Notes under the pieces: model-generated
What the model was told of the DNA's origin: nothing
What the model saw: only the letters and a program-made list of their open reading frames with translations
Database searches by the model: none
Shown: piece after piece, positions 8,410 through 16,962 of the stretch
Layout of the letters: each line of letters opens with the position of its first letter
Position numbering within the stretch: position 1 is the stretch's first letter
Position numbers and translations under genes: made by a program
Assembly (NCBI RefSeq): GCF_022496765.1
Contig: NZ_VANV01000027.1
Coordinates: 1-64,000, forward strand
Reading direction: 5' to 3'
DNA from: Acidaminobacter sp. JC074
GTDB taxonomy: Bacteria; Bacillota; Clostridia; Peptostreptococcales; Acidaminobacteraceae
DNA: 64,000 bases

Positions 8410-9222
8410 ATGAAATTTAAGAAGTTTAAATGGATTCTTCTTTTTATAGTTGCTTTTAGTTTGATGGGGTTTGCCTATGGTGCATGGGAGCAACGCATCA
8501 ATATGGAAGTTAAAATAAGCACAGCGTCTTTTGATGGAGAGTTATATTATGAGTCGAAAGAGGATCGAACTGTAACCAAAGAAAATAATTTTAAGAATCG
8601 CTATAAAGTTACAGTAGAAAGAGAAGAAGTATATAAAGAAAATGAAAGTGTTGAGATTGATGATACTATTGTTTTAGACAACCAAAGTGACATTCCTGCT
8701 AAGTACTATTTTTCTATAAAAGAGCCTGTTGAAACTGTTGTAACCATCAACTACTATACTATGGTAGAAGAAACTCAAGAAGTACTCGTGAAAAAGCAAG
8801 AGAGTGTGACTGAAGAGTTATCAAATGAAGAGAATGATAATTTGCCTGATGATGTTGATAATGAAAACGCTGCTCAAGAAACGGTTGCAGATGATTTTGT
8901 GGTCGAGACAAGGCAAGTGCTTGTAGAAAAGCTAATATCTAAATCTATAGAAATTCCCAAAGAAGAGTGGGCGTTTTCCTATAAGTTTAATGGGCATACA
9001 TATCGTAATTTAGATTATGATGAGTTTATTAAAGCACTAGATAAAGAATTTAATGAAGGCATTGCTGCTGAATCAAAAAAGAAGATTAAAATCACTGAAA
9101 AAATGAACCCGGATTTGAAGAAGTATCTTGAGGACAATGGTGAAGAGGTTGTTAAAATTGACTCTTTTAAGGTCGAGTGGGTATATTCTTATGAGGTTAA
9201 ACAAGTGCCGATTAATCAATAA
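8410..9222 (+). CDS. Second SipW-type exported protein, TapA-like position
   Basis: A 270-residue exported protein with signal peptide core ILLFIVAFSLMGFAYGAWEQ, again the SipW class. The start is the ATG at 8410 with AGGAG at 8399-8403; an in-frame TTG at 8407 is less likely. The mature protein is strongly charged, with an acidic, Asn/Asp-rich insert at about 134-160 flanked by two similar segments, TQEVLVKKQE and TRQVLVEKLI, suggesting an internal duplication. It follows the TasA-like gene and is probably a minor or anchoring fibre component, as TapA is to TasA. That comparison rests on signal type and gene order, not on similarity. Confidence 0.65.
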   Translation: MKFKKFKWILLFIVAFSLMGFAYGAWEQRINMEVKISTASFDGELYYESKEDRTVTKENNFKNRYKVTVEREEVYKENESVEIDDTIVLDNQSDIPAKYYFSIKEPVETVVTINYYTMVEETQEVLVKKQESVTEELSNEENDNLPDDVDNENAAQETVADDFVVETRQVLVEKLISKSIEIPKEEWAFSYKFNGHTYRNLDYDEFIKALDKEFNEGIAAESKKKIKITEKMNPDLKKYLEDNGEEVVKIDSFKVEWVYSYEVKQVPINQ

Positions 9223-9298
9223 ATCATGATGGTTTTATGTAAAATAGTTAATATTTAAACAATGTCTCAAAATGTTAATAATTGTAAAAATGCGTGAC

Positions 9299-9333
9299 AA
9301 ATGCATAATCAGAAAGGTGATTATGCATTTTTT
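9299..9333 (+). terminator. Rho-independent terminator ending the fibre operon
   Basis: ATGCATAATC (9301-9310) pairs with GATTATGCAT (9319-9328), followed by TTTTTT. It closes the transcription unit that may begin before 2072. The rest of the gap to 9532 shows no gene; it should hold the promoter of the chemoreceptor. Confidence 0.85.
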
Positions 9334-9532
9334 CATGCAAGCAAGTATACAATTACTGGAATTGCTAGCGTGATAATGGTTTTTAACATTTGATATGCAA
9401 TTAGTTGAATATTCTGAACTTTAGACGATTACCCAAATATTAACAAGATATTAAACGTGATTATTTCTTTTAAAATTGGGCAAGTAAAATGGTAGATTTA
9501 GGGTGGTTGTATATATATTAAGGAGGTCTAGG

Positions 9533-11257
9533 ATGAAATTTTTTACTAATTTAAAAATATCAACAAAGATACTATCAGGTTTTATAATTGTTACAATCTT
9601 TACTATTATATTAGGTTCTTTAGGTGTCATGATTACCAATGATATGAGTAGAAACATTGATACCTTATACGATGACAGAATGATACCTAATGAGATGTTA
9701 AATGAATTGCAACTGAATATCTCAGAAATCAAGTTTGTTATGGTAAGTCGCTATTATCAGATGGCTCTTGGACAAGTGAGTGATCTGGGTGATTTAAGTC
9801 AGGTTTTGTCTGATTTTCAAACAAAAGATGACGAACTCATGAAGGCTTATAAGGAAACTGAAATGATCAGTGAGGAAAAAGCATTGTTTGATCAAATGGA
9901 GAAGTCCTATGACAAGTTTGTAGGTGTTCAAAGTGCTTTGATTGGTGCGATTAACAATGGCCAATCAGTAGATCAAATTTTTGCTCAGGGTACTCAAGTT
10001 ATTGAAGAACTAGAAAGTGACCTTGATGCACTCAAATCGCTTAACTTAGATATCGCAAGATCACTTAAGGAAAAAAGTGATGAGGAGAGTGCAGCTAGTA
10101 GAAGTCTATCTACAATAATCAGTGTCATTGTTTCAGTTTTATCTTTACTAATCGGTATTGTTATTACTAGGTCGATTGTTAAGGGTATCAAAGCTGCAGT
10201 AAGCCATTCTGAATTATTGGCTCAAGGTGATTTTACAGTTGAGGTACCAAAGTCATACATGGAGCAGAAAGATGAAATTGGCCAACTGTCAGGTGCCTTT
10301 GGTAAAATGACATCTAACTTAAGAGACTTAATTATACATAATAAGAAAAGCAGCAATGAAGTAAACTCTGCTTCTCAAGAACTTTCTGCCACTGTGGAAG
10401 AAATTGATGCACAAGTACAGCAAGTGGATGTTGCTACACAAGAAATTGCTGCAGGTATGCAAGAAACCTCTGCTGCCATTGAAGAAATTGTTTCTGCAGG
10501 TGTTCAAATTAAATCCTTCTCTGAGTACTTGATGCAAGAAGCAAATGTTGGCTTTGATAATGCTGGAGATATTGCGACTAGAGCTTATGACATGCAAGTA
10601 AACTCTAATAAATCAAAAGAAGAAGCACTGTCTATGTATGAAGAAAAACAAAGACTCATAGCTTCTTCTCTAAGAAAAGCAGAAGTAGTAAAGGAAATTG
10701 GCTTGATGTCTGATGCCATCAAACAGATTTCAGAACAAACCAACTTACTTGCCTTAAATGCGGCCATAGAAGCCGCTAGAGCAGGTGAACATGGCAAAGG
10801 CTTTGCAGTAGTTTCTGAAGAGGTAAGAAAGCTTGCAGAGGAATCTTCGCAGGCTGTGGTTAAGATAGGTGGTCTAGTAAGTGAAGTTAATGAGGCCTTT
10901 GAGGATGTATCAATTAATACCAGTGAAATCTTATCATTTATAGATAAGAAAGTTATTCCTGATTATGAGGTACTTGTTCAAACAAGTGAACAATATGTTA
11001 AAGATTCAGAGATGATTAAATCATCGATGGACCAGTTTAACAATCATTCTACTGAGATCAATGCATCCATTGCTGAAGTAACAGAAGCCATTGAATCGGT
11101 TGCAAGCGTCATTGAACAGGCAACTGCTTCTTCTACTGAGATTTCAGGCAACATGGATGAAGTGACAAAAGCCATAGAGGGTGTGACTCAAGTGGCTATA
11201 GAACAAGCAGAGATGAGTGAATCATTGAATATTAGTATTTCGAAATTTGCAGTATAG
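9533..11257 (+). CDS. Methyl-accepting chemotaxis protein
   Basis: A 574-residue chemoreceptor. TM1 is at about 14-36 and TM2 at about 193-213, bracketing a periplasmic-side four-helix-bundle sensor. A HAMP domain follows (about 215-270) and then a long coiled signalling domain with the conserved hairpin tip [19 protein letters not shown] at about 402-420. The tip binds CheA and CheW. AAGGAGG precedes the ATG at 9533. The adjacent gene for a c-di-GMP-type protein starts only 9 bp after the stop, so sensing and cyclic-di-GMP turnover are probably co-expressed. The ligand is unknown. Confidence 0.95.
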   Translation: MKFFTNLKISTKILSGFIIVTIFTIILGSLGVMITNDMSRNIDTLYDDRMIPNEMLNELQLNISEIKFVMVSRYYQMALGQVSDLGDLSQVLSDFQTKDDELMKAYKETEMISEEKALFDQMEKSYDKFVGVQSALIGAINNGQSVDQIFAQGTQVIEELESDLDALKSLNLDIARSLKEKSDEESAASRSLSTIISVIVSVLSLLIGIVITRSIVKGIKAAVSHSELLAQGDFTVEVPKSYMEQKDEIGQLSGAFGKMTSNLRDLIIHNKKSSNEVNSASQELSATVEEIDAQVQQVDVATQEIAAGMQETSAAIEEIVSAGVQIKSFSEYLMQEANVGFDNAGDIATRAYDMQVNSNKSKEEALSMYEEKQRLIASSLRKAEVVKEIGLMSDAIKQISEQTNLLALNAAIEAARAGEHGKGFAVVSEEVRKLAEESSQAVVKIGGLVSEVNEAFEDVSINTSEILSFIDKKVIPDYEVLVQTSEQYVKDSEMIKSSMDQFNNHSTEINASIAEVTEAIESVASVIEQATASSTEISGNMDEVTKAIEGVTQVAIEQAEMSESLNISISKFAV

Positions 11258-11266
11258 GGGTAAAAA

Positions 11267-12835
11267 ATGAATGAACACTTAAGAATGTCCATGGTTTCAA
11301 GTATAATGGACCGCACACAAAGACCTGTTCTAACATGGGATGAAGGTGGTCGTATTAGGTCAATTAATCACATTGCAAGAAATGCTTCTTTTGAGAAAGG
11401 GCATATTAAGCATTATATAGCTGACAGTGATGATGATAAGTTTGACAGCATTATGGCGTGTCTGAATACATCACATACCATGGAGCTTGTGAGTGATGTT
11501 AATGATCAGTCCATGTTATGGACCCACATCAAAACTTTTGATGAAGCAGACAGGATGATGGTCTTTTCTATAGGTAATGCTATGATGACAGGGAATGTTG
11601 ATCCATCTATGCTGACTTTGTTTAATAACAGGCAAGCATTTGAAGATGCGGCCAACATTCTTCTAGAAGAAGAAAAAGCTTTTACAGTTTACTTAATAGA
11701 TATGGATGACTTTAAAAGTATCAATGAGCAACATGGCTATTCTTATGGTGATTACTACCTGGCTTGTTTGTTTGAAGCCTTTTACAAGCTATCTCTGATG
11801 ACCTTCAGGTTATCCGGTGATCAAATGGCTTTAATTGAAGAATCAGTAGATGAAGCTACTGTCTTTGAGACATTAAATAAAATCCATGATATTGTAGATA
11901 AGACTTGTATGAATGACAGCATCAAGCATACTTCTACCTGTTGTGTTGGCATTTTGAAGTGTCCTGAATACGGAGATACCATAGAGGCAATAGAAAGACA
12001 TGTGGACATTGCTATCAACGAAGCCAAGTCAAGAGGACCAGACTCTAATGTTATTTATGATCCAAATTTAAAAGATAAGCTTGATAGAAGACGCGGTATT
12101 GAACAGGGCATAAAAAATGTTTTGGCAACAGATGGGTTTGAAATTTACCTGCAGCCAATCTTTGATTTAGTTGACAATCAATATGATAAGTTTGAAGTTC
12201 TTCTAAGATGGCCTATTGTAGCAGGTAAGGAAATCTGTATTGGTGAAGTCATTGAAGTAGCAGAAAAAACAGGTCAGATTACAGACATAGATGCTTATGT
12301 GGTGGATAAGGTATTCTCTTTAATCAAAGAGTATGCTAGATGTGAAACATACTGCATCAACATATCTGCTAAGTCCTTTTATTCTGGTTGTTTCATCAAC
12401 TATTTGGAGGACAAGCTATCTGAGCATAAGATCAATCCGAATCAAATTGAGCTTGAGATTACAGAGTATTCTTGTGTCAAAGAAATTGAAAAAACAAGGT
12501 TAAATATGGAAAGAATTAAGGCTATGGGCTTTAAGATAGCACTAGATGATTTCGGTACAGACTATTCATCTCTTAACTATCTAGGAAAGCTGCCGTTTGA
12601 TACTTTAAAGATAGATAAGTCTTATGTGGATGAAATCCATAATCCATCAGATAGAATCATTTTAAAGCATTTAATTGCCCTTGCAAGAGACCTTGAACTT
12701 GAAACCATTGCTGAAGGTATTGAGCACGAAGATCAAAAGCTTATATTAAAGGAACTAGGATGTAAATATGGTCAAGGCTACTTGGCTTCTAGGCCGATGG
12801 CATTTAAAACCATGTTAAATATAGAATCTGATTAA
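11267..12835 (+). CDS. GGDEF/EAL protein, probable c-di-GMP phosphodiesterase
   Basis: A 522-residue cytoplasmic protein with an N-terminal PAS-like part (1-120), a GGDEF domain (about 125-270) and an EAL domain (about 275-520). The GGDEF signature reads SGDQM, so cyclase activity is very unlikely; the domain may bind GTP or regulate. The EAL domain keeps the substrate and metal motifs: EVLLRW (for EALLRW), NISAKSF, ELEITE, DDFGTDYSSL, LKIDKSYV and IAEGIE. It should hydrolyse c-di-GMP. It sits 9 bp after the chemoreceptor gene, so receptor and second-messenger control may be linked in the choice between motility and matrix production. Confidence 0.88.
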   Translation: MNEHLRMSMVSSIMDRTQRPVLTWDEGGRIRSINHIARNASFEKGHIKHYIADSDDDKFDSIMACLNTSHTMELVSDVNDQSMLWTHIKTFDEADRMMVFSIGNAMMTGNVDPSMLTLFNNRQAFEDAANILLEEEKAFTVYLIDMDDFKSINEQHGYSYGDYYLACLFEAFYKLSLMTFRLSGDQMALIEESVDEATVFETLNKIHDIVDKTCMNDSIKHTSTCCVGILKCPEYGDTIEAIERHVDIAINEAKSRGPDSNVIYDPNLKDKLDRRRGIEQGIKNVLATDGFEIYLQPIFDLVDNQYDKFEVLLRWPIVAGKEICIGEVIEVAEKTGQITDIDAYVVDKVFSLIKEYARCETYCINISAKSFYSGCFINYLEDKLSEHKINPNQIELEITEYSCVKEIEKTRLNMERIKAMGFKIALDDFGTDYSSLNYLGKLPFDTLKIDKSYVDEIHNPSDRIILKHLIALARDLELETIAEGIEHEDQKLILKELGCKYGQGYLASRPMAFKTMLNIESD

Positions 12836-12859
12836 GAGTGCTTAGGTACTCTTTTTCTT
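12834..12859 (+). terminator. Rho-independent terminator
   Basis: AAGAGT and ACTCTT pair around GCTTAGGT, followed by TTTTCTT. It ends the chemoreceptor/EAL operon. Confidence 0.7.
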
Positions 12860-12870
12860 ATCCATTCAAA

Positions 12871-12911
12871 ATCATGCAACTCGTAAGTTGCATGATTACG
12901 AGTTGCATGAT
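12871..12911. promoter_or_regulatory. Triple inverted repeat before the first DUF234 ATPase gene
   Basis: ATCATGCAACTCGTA (12871-12885) is repeated inverted as TACGAGTTGCATGAT (12897-12911), and a further inverted copy GTTGCATGAT lies between them (12887-12896). The RNA could fold in two mutually exclusive ways, or the DNA could be an operator. It ends 24 bp before the ATPase start, with the ribosome site in between. A related ATPase gene at 18345 also has tandem palindromes just upstream. Confidence 0.6.
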
Positions 12912-12935
12912 ATGATTGATACAAAGAGGTGACTT

Positions 12936-14327
12936 ATGTTTGTAGGAAGACAAATAGAATTAAATAAATTAGAGAAACGCCATAAAAGTAATGAGTTTGA
13001 GTTTGCAGTAATATATGGTAGGAGACGAATTGGCAAGACAACTTTAATACAAGAATTTTGCAAAGGTAAGAAGGCTATTTATTTTGTTGCAAGAGAGGCC
13101 AATGATTCGTTAAACCTAGTAAACTTTTCAAAAGAAGTTTTTCGAACCTTAAATCCGGAAGTTGAGACAAGACCAGTTTTTAGTGATTGGGATGCTGCAT
13201 TAAGCTTTATTGTGGAGATAGCCCAAAAAGAAAGAATTGTATTAGTGATAGATGAATATCCATACTTAGCTGAGTCGAATAGATCGATTTCTTCAACATT
13301 GCAAGCTTATATAGATTTGAACTTTAAACAGAGTCAGTTGTTTTTGATTCTCTGTGGTTCATCGATGAGTTTTATGGAAAATCAAGTGTTGGGTTATAAG
13401 AGTCCTCTTTATGGAAGACGAACAATTCAATTCAAAATTAAAGCTTTTAATTTCTTAACTTCTTCTGAAATGCTCTCGGGATATAGTCTAGAAGATAAAA
13501 TATTATTACATGTCATCACAGGCGGGATACCAGAGTATTTATCTAGGATAGATAAGACGGTCACAGCCAAAGATAATATTGTAGGTTTATTTTTTAATGA
13601 ATCTGGACATTTGTATGAAGAACCATCTAACTTGTTGAAGCAAGAACTAAGAGACCCAGCAACCTATAATGGCATCATTGAGGCAATTGCTAATGGCGCA
13701 TCGAGGTTGAATGAAATTGCATCAAAAAATGGTATGGCTAGTAATGCTTGCAGCAAGTATATTCGTTCGCTTATAGACCTTGGAATTATTAAAAAAGAGA
13801 AGCCAATTAATGAAAAACATGGTCGGAAAAGTATTTATTTATTAGAAGATCAAATGTTTAGATTTTGGTATCGCTTTGTCCCACAAAATTTGAGCAGTAT
13901 TGCTTCAGGATTAGGAGGTGCAGTTTATGATAGATATGTTCTTCCTGAATTACCCACCTTTATGGGGTTAGCATTCGAGCGAATTTGCGTTGAGTATATC
14001 TTAGAGCTTAACTCAAAGCAAGAATTGTCATTTTTAATTGGAGAAATTGGGCGTTGGTGGGGAAATAACCCTTTAAAGAAGCGCCAAGAGGAAATAGATA
14101 TTATTGCAACAGACGGTAAAAATGCTTTATTTGGCGAATGTAAATGGCGTAATGAAGTTATTGGTGTTAAAGTGTTTAATGCATTGAAGGAAAAAAGTGA
14201 AATTTTTAAGGAATTTTCGAAAATAGAGTACATTTTGTTTTCTAAAAGTGGATTTACTGAAGAACTGCAAATATTAGCACAAAAGGAGCGTGTGATTTTA
14301 GTAGATATTAATGCACTATTCAATTAG
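12936..14327 (+). CDS. AAA ATPase with DUF234 nuclease-like C-terminus (copy 1)
   Basis: A 463-residue protein of the MFVGR-type ATPase group. The P-loop is GRRRIGKTT at about 28-36, Walker B is VIDEYPYL, and CGSSMSFMEN is the usual sensor segment. A winged-helix part follows (about 245-300), then the DUF234 domain with EIDIIATDGKN and GECKWRN, which fits the D...ExK core of PD-(D/E)XK nucleases. Such proteins are common in archaea and Clostridia; their role is unsettled, with proposals around DNA processing or mobile selfish genes. A paralogue lies at 18345 and a decayed one at 23.5 kb. It is a single-gene unit flanked by terminators. Confidence 0.85.
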   Translation: MFVGRQIELNKLEKRHKSNEFEFAVIYGRRRIGKTTLIQEFCKGKKAIYFVAREANDSLNLVNFSKEVFRTLNPEVETRPVFSDWDAALSFIVEIAQKERIVLVIDEYPYLAESNRSISSTLQAYIDLNFKQSQLFLILCGSSMSFMENQVLGYKSPLYGRRTIQFKIKAFNFLTSSEMLSGYSLEDKILLHVITGGIPEYLSRIDKTVTAKDNIVGLFFNESGHLYEEPSNLLKQELRDPATYNGIIEAIANGASRLNEIASKNGMASNACSKYIRSLIDLGIIKKEKPINEKHGRKSIYLLEDQMFRFWYRFVPQNLSSIASGLGGAVYDRYVLPELPTFMGLAFERICVEYILELNSKQELSFLIGEIGRWWGNNPLKKRQEEIDIIATDGKNALFGECKWRNEVIGVKVFNALKEKSEIFKEFSKIEYILFSKSGFTEELQILAQKERVILVDINALFN

Positions 14328-14381
14328 AACTTAAATAGATGTGTTCAAAGTAATTGGAGTGTTAAAGTGTAATAATAATAA

Positions 14382-14407
14382 AAGCATAACCAAAATTGGT
14401 TATGCTT
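14382..14407 (-). terminator. Terminator between convergent genes
   Basis: AAGCATAACC and GGTTATGCTT pair around a short loop. Read on the minus strand it is followed by TTATTATTATT, so it serves murC best, and it can also block the ATPase transcript from the left. Confidence 0.8.
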
Positions 14408-14411
14408 AACT

Positions 14412-15779
14412 TTATTTTATAATTCTTTCACCAACTTCTCTGATGTTACCAGCACCCATGGTGATGATAAGGTTATCAGGTCTTGCAGTTGCTTTTATAA
14501 ACTCAACGATTTCATCAAATGATTCAATGTATTTAACTTTATCGTTTTCCTCAGCAATTTCAGCTACAAGGTCTTTGGCATGTATGTTGTAGATGTTTTC
14601 TTCTCTAGCAGCATAGATATCTGTAATAATTACTGAATCAGCTTCATTAAAAGCTGAAGCAAACTGTAACAAGAGATCATTGGTCCTTGTGTAGGTATGC
14701 GGCTGGAAGATACATGTTACCTTGTTATTTGGAAACTTCTTAGCTGCTTGTAAAGCGGCTTTGATTTCATTTGGATGATGAGCATAGTCGTCAACTACTG
14801 TAGCTTCATTGTACTTGCCTAAAACTTCAAATCGTCTTACCGCACCACCAAAATCTTTAATGGCTTCAGTCATTGTCTCTACAGGGACACCTAGTGTGTG
14901 CGCTGTAACAATGGCTGCTATGGCATTGTAGATGTTATGCTTGCCTGGTTGCTTTAATAAGAAAGTACCAAATAAATCATTACCGTGGTAGATATCAAAT
15001 TTCGAGTAACCTTTTTCATTAAAGGTGATATTTCTACCTTGGAACTCTGCTTCTGTGTTGATACCAAATGTGATGACATTGCAATCTACATGAGACTTTA
15101 CCTTTTTAGCATTATAGTCATCGTTGTTGATGATAAGAGCACCTGTTTCAGGTATCTTCTTAGCAAACTTGATAAATGCTTGAATGATGTGTTCTAAGTC
15201 ATCAAAGTAGTCTAAGTGATCTTCATCAATGTTTAGGATAACTCCTATATTGTGATTAAAGTGTAGGAAGTTTTCCTTGTACTCACAGGCTTCTAGTAGA
15301 AGCATAGATGAATCACCAAGTTGTACATTTGAGCCTAAGTTTGATACGATACCACCAACTAGTATAGTAGGATTGTGTTCTGAAGCATCCATGATAGTAG
15401 AAACCATAGAAGTGGTTGTTGTTTTACCATGAGCACCTGCTATAGCAACGCTGGTATTGTACTGTGGCATTAAATAGCCAATCATTTCTGCTCTGTTTAA
15501 TATAGGAATTTCTTCTTCTTTTGCTTTTAATAGTTCCACATTGTCAGCTGGAACAGCTGATGAATAGACAACAAGGTCTGCACCTTTAACATTGTCTCCA
15601 TTGTGACCGATATAAACTTTGATGCCCTTCGATGTAAGGTGATCGGTCATCTTAGATCTGCTTCTGTCAGATCCACTAACGATATATGATTCATTTTTAA
15701 GAATCTCAGCGATACCGCTCATCATTATGCCACCTACGCCTACGAAATGTACATGGCGTATTTTTGACAAATCAATCAT
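14412..15779 (-). CDS. murC: UDP-N-acetylmuramate-L-alanine ligase MurC
   Basis: A 455-residue cytoplasmic peptidoglycan enzyme that joins L-alanine to UDP-MurNAc with ATP. The N-terminal Rossmann part has HFVGVGGIMMSG, the ATP site is GAHGKTTTTSM and the Mur ligase signature includes DDYAHHPNEIKAAL. Length is normal for the family. The start is the ATG at 15779, seven bases after GAGGAG; an upstream ATG at 15794 has no such site. It is divergent from purR and ends at its own terminator, so it is monocistronic here. Confidence 0.97.
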   Translation of the reverse strand: MIDLSKIRHVHFVGVGGIMMSGIAEILKNESYIVSGSDRSRSKMTDHLTSKGIKVYIGHNGDNVKGADLVVYSSAVPADNVELLKAKEEEIPILNRAEMIGYLMPQYNTSVAIAGAHGKTTTTSMVSTIMDASEHNPTILVGGIVSNLGSNVQLGDSSMLLLEACEYKENFLHFNHNIGVILNIDEDHLDYFDDLEHIIQAFIKFAKKIPETGALIINNDDYNAKKVKSHVDCNVITFGINTEAEFQGRNITFNEKGYSKFDIYHGNDLFGTFLLKQPGKHNIYNAIAAIVTAHTLGVPVETMTEAIKDFGGAVRRFEVLGKYNEATVVDDYAHHPNEIKAALQAAKKFPNNKVTCIFQPHTYTRTNDLLLQFASAFNEADSVIITDIYAAREENIYNIHAKDLVAEIAEENDKVKYIESFDEIVEFIKATARPDNLIITMGAGNIREVGERIIK

Positions 15780-15934
15780 TTGAATTCTCCTCACTGTATA
15801 CTTAACTACAAAATTATATCACAGAAAGCTATGTGATGGAACTGATTTTTCCATAGATAAATCTCATTAACAAGATGATTAGTAATGATTATGATTAAAT
15901 CCATACGAGTGCCTTGAAATCACTTGATTTTTGT

Positions 15935-15981
15935 GCGAAAAACGAATAAAATTAGCATATAATAAAAAAACATTCGGTTAG
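15935..15981 (+). promoter_or_regulatory. Possible pair of inverted PurBoxes before purR
   Basis: AAAACGAATAAA (about 15939-15950) and, inverted, AACATTCGGTTA (about 15969-15980) resemble the PurR box AWWWCCGAACWWT. The distance between the GAA and TTC cores is 26 bp, one or two more than the usual two-box spacing. It would fit autoregulation of purR. The boxes are imperfect, so this is a suggestion. Confidence 0.4.
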
Positions 15982-15992
15982 GAGATAGAAAA

Positions 15993-16805
15993 GTGAACAA
16001 ATTTAAACGTAATGAACGGATTGCTGCCATTACTCAGATTTTGGTGAACGCACCCAATAAGGTATTTACACTGACATGTTTTACTGAAATTTTTGCAGCT
16101 TCTAAGTCTACAATCAGTGAGGATTTAGTAATTGTAAAAGATATCTTTGAAAAGCAGAAGTTAGGTAAAATTGAAACCATCACAGGTGCAGCTGGTGGTG
16201 TTAAATACATTCCAATTATTTCATTAGAAAAGAAGTCAGAGATTATAGAAAATCTAAAGAACGAATTATCAAAGGAATCTAGAAGAATTCCAGGTGGCTT
16301 TTTATACTTAGCAGATATCTTATATGATCCATCATTTGTTCAAGAACTGGGTGCTATCTTTGCTGAAGAGTTTTATTCTAAAGAAGTTGATTACGTGGTA
16401 ACAGTTGAAACTAAGGGTATTCCACTAGCACTTAAGACAGCGCATATGTTAAATGTGCCTTTGGTTGTATTTAGAAATACCTTTAAAGCAGATGATGGTC
16501 CAACTTTATCTATCCACTATGCATCAGGTTCTGATGGTAGACTTAAGACCATGTATGCACCAAAGAACGCTATGAAAAAAGGTTCTAATGTTTTAATCAT
16601 AGATGACTTTATGAGAGCTGGTGGTACCATCCAAGGGATGATTTCACTGGTGGATGAACTAGAATCCACAGTAATAGGCATTGGGGTCTTATTTGAAGAA
16701 GTCATGGAAACAGAAAAACTAGTGGATGATTACTTCAGTTTATTCACCATTGACCCTAGAAAAGAAACAGGTCATGTAACGATTCAATCACATATACTAA
16801 AATAA
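15993..16805 (+). CDS. purR: Purine operon repressor PurR
   Basis: A 270-residue Bacillus-type PurR: a winged-helix DNA-binding N-terminus (about 1-75) followed by a phosphoribosyltransferase-fold domain. The PRPP loop is LIIDDFMRAGGT at about 204-215. In this family PRPP binding releases the repressor from PurBoxes, tuning purine synthesis and transport. The start is a GTG at 15993 behind TAGGAGA. In Bacillus subtilis purR lies directly upstream of yabJ, spoVG, glmU and prs; here yabJ is absent and two AAA ATPase genes separate purR from spoVG. Confidence 0.95.
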   Translation: MNKFKRNERIAAITQILVNAPNKVFTLTCFTEIFAASKSTISEDLVIVKDIFEKQKLGKIETITGAAGGVKYIPIISLEKKSEIIENLKNELSKESRRIPGGFLYLADILYDPSFVQELGAIFAEEFYSKEVDYVVTVETKGIPLALKTAHMLNVPLVVFRNTFKADDGPTLSIHYASGSDGRLKTMYAPKNAMKKGSNVLIIDDFMRAGGTIQGMISLVDELESTVIGIGVLFEEVMETEKLVDDYFSLFTIDPRKETGHVTIQSHILK

Positions 16806-16828
16806 CATCGGTTATCCGGTGTTTTTTT
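16806..16828 (+). terminator. Rho-independent terminator after purR
   Basis: CATCGG and CCGGTG pair around TTAT, followed by seven T residues. It separates purR from the ATPase gene downstream. Confidence 0.8.
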
Positions 16829-16962
16829 GTATCTAAAATAGAAGCTACTTTTTCTGTTTCGGAAGTAAAAAGCATACGGATGTCGAAAGTTTTTACTCTT
16901 AAAATGTAAAAAGTTGATTGATGCGATTGTTTCATTTATACTGATAATAAGGAGGTGGAAAA

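Noticed and set aside
9380-9530. SigD-type flagellar promoter before the chemoreceptor
   Set aside because: No TAAA-N15-GCCGATAT-like pair could be found.
13925-14323. Minus-strand 132-codon open frame
   Set aside because: Shadow of the DUF234 ATPase C-terminus; no ribosome site and no family features.
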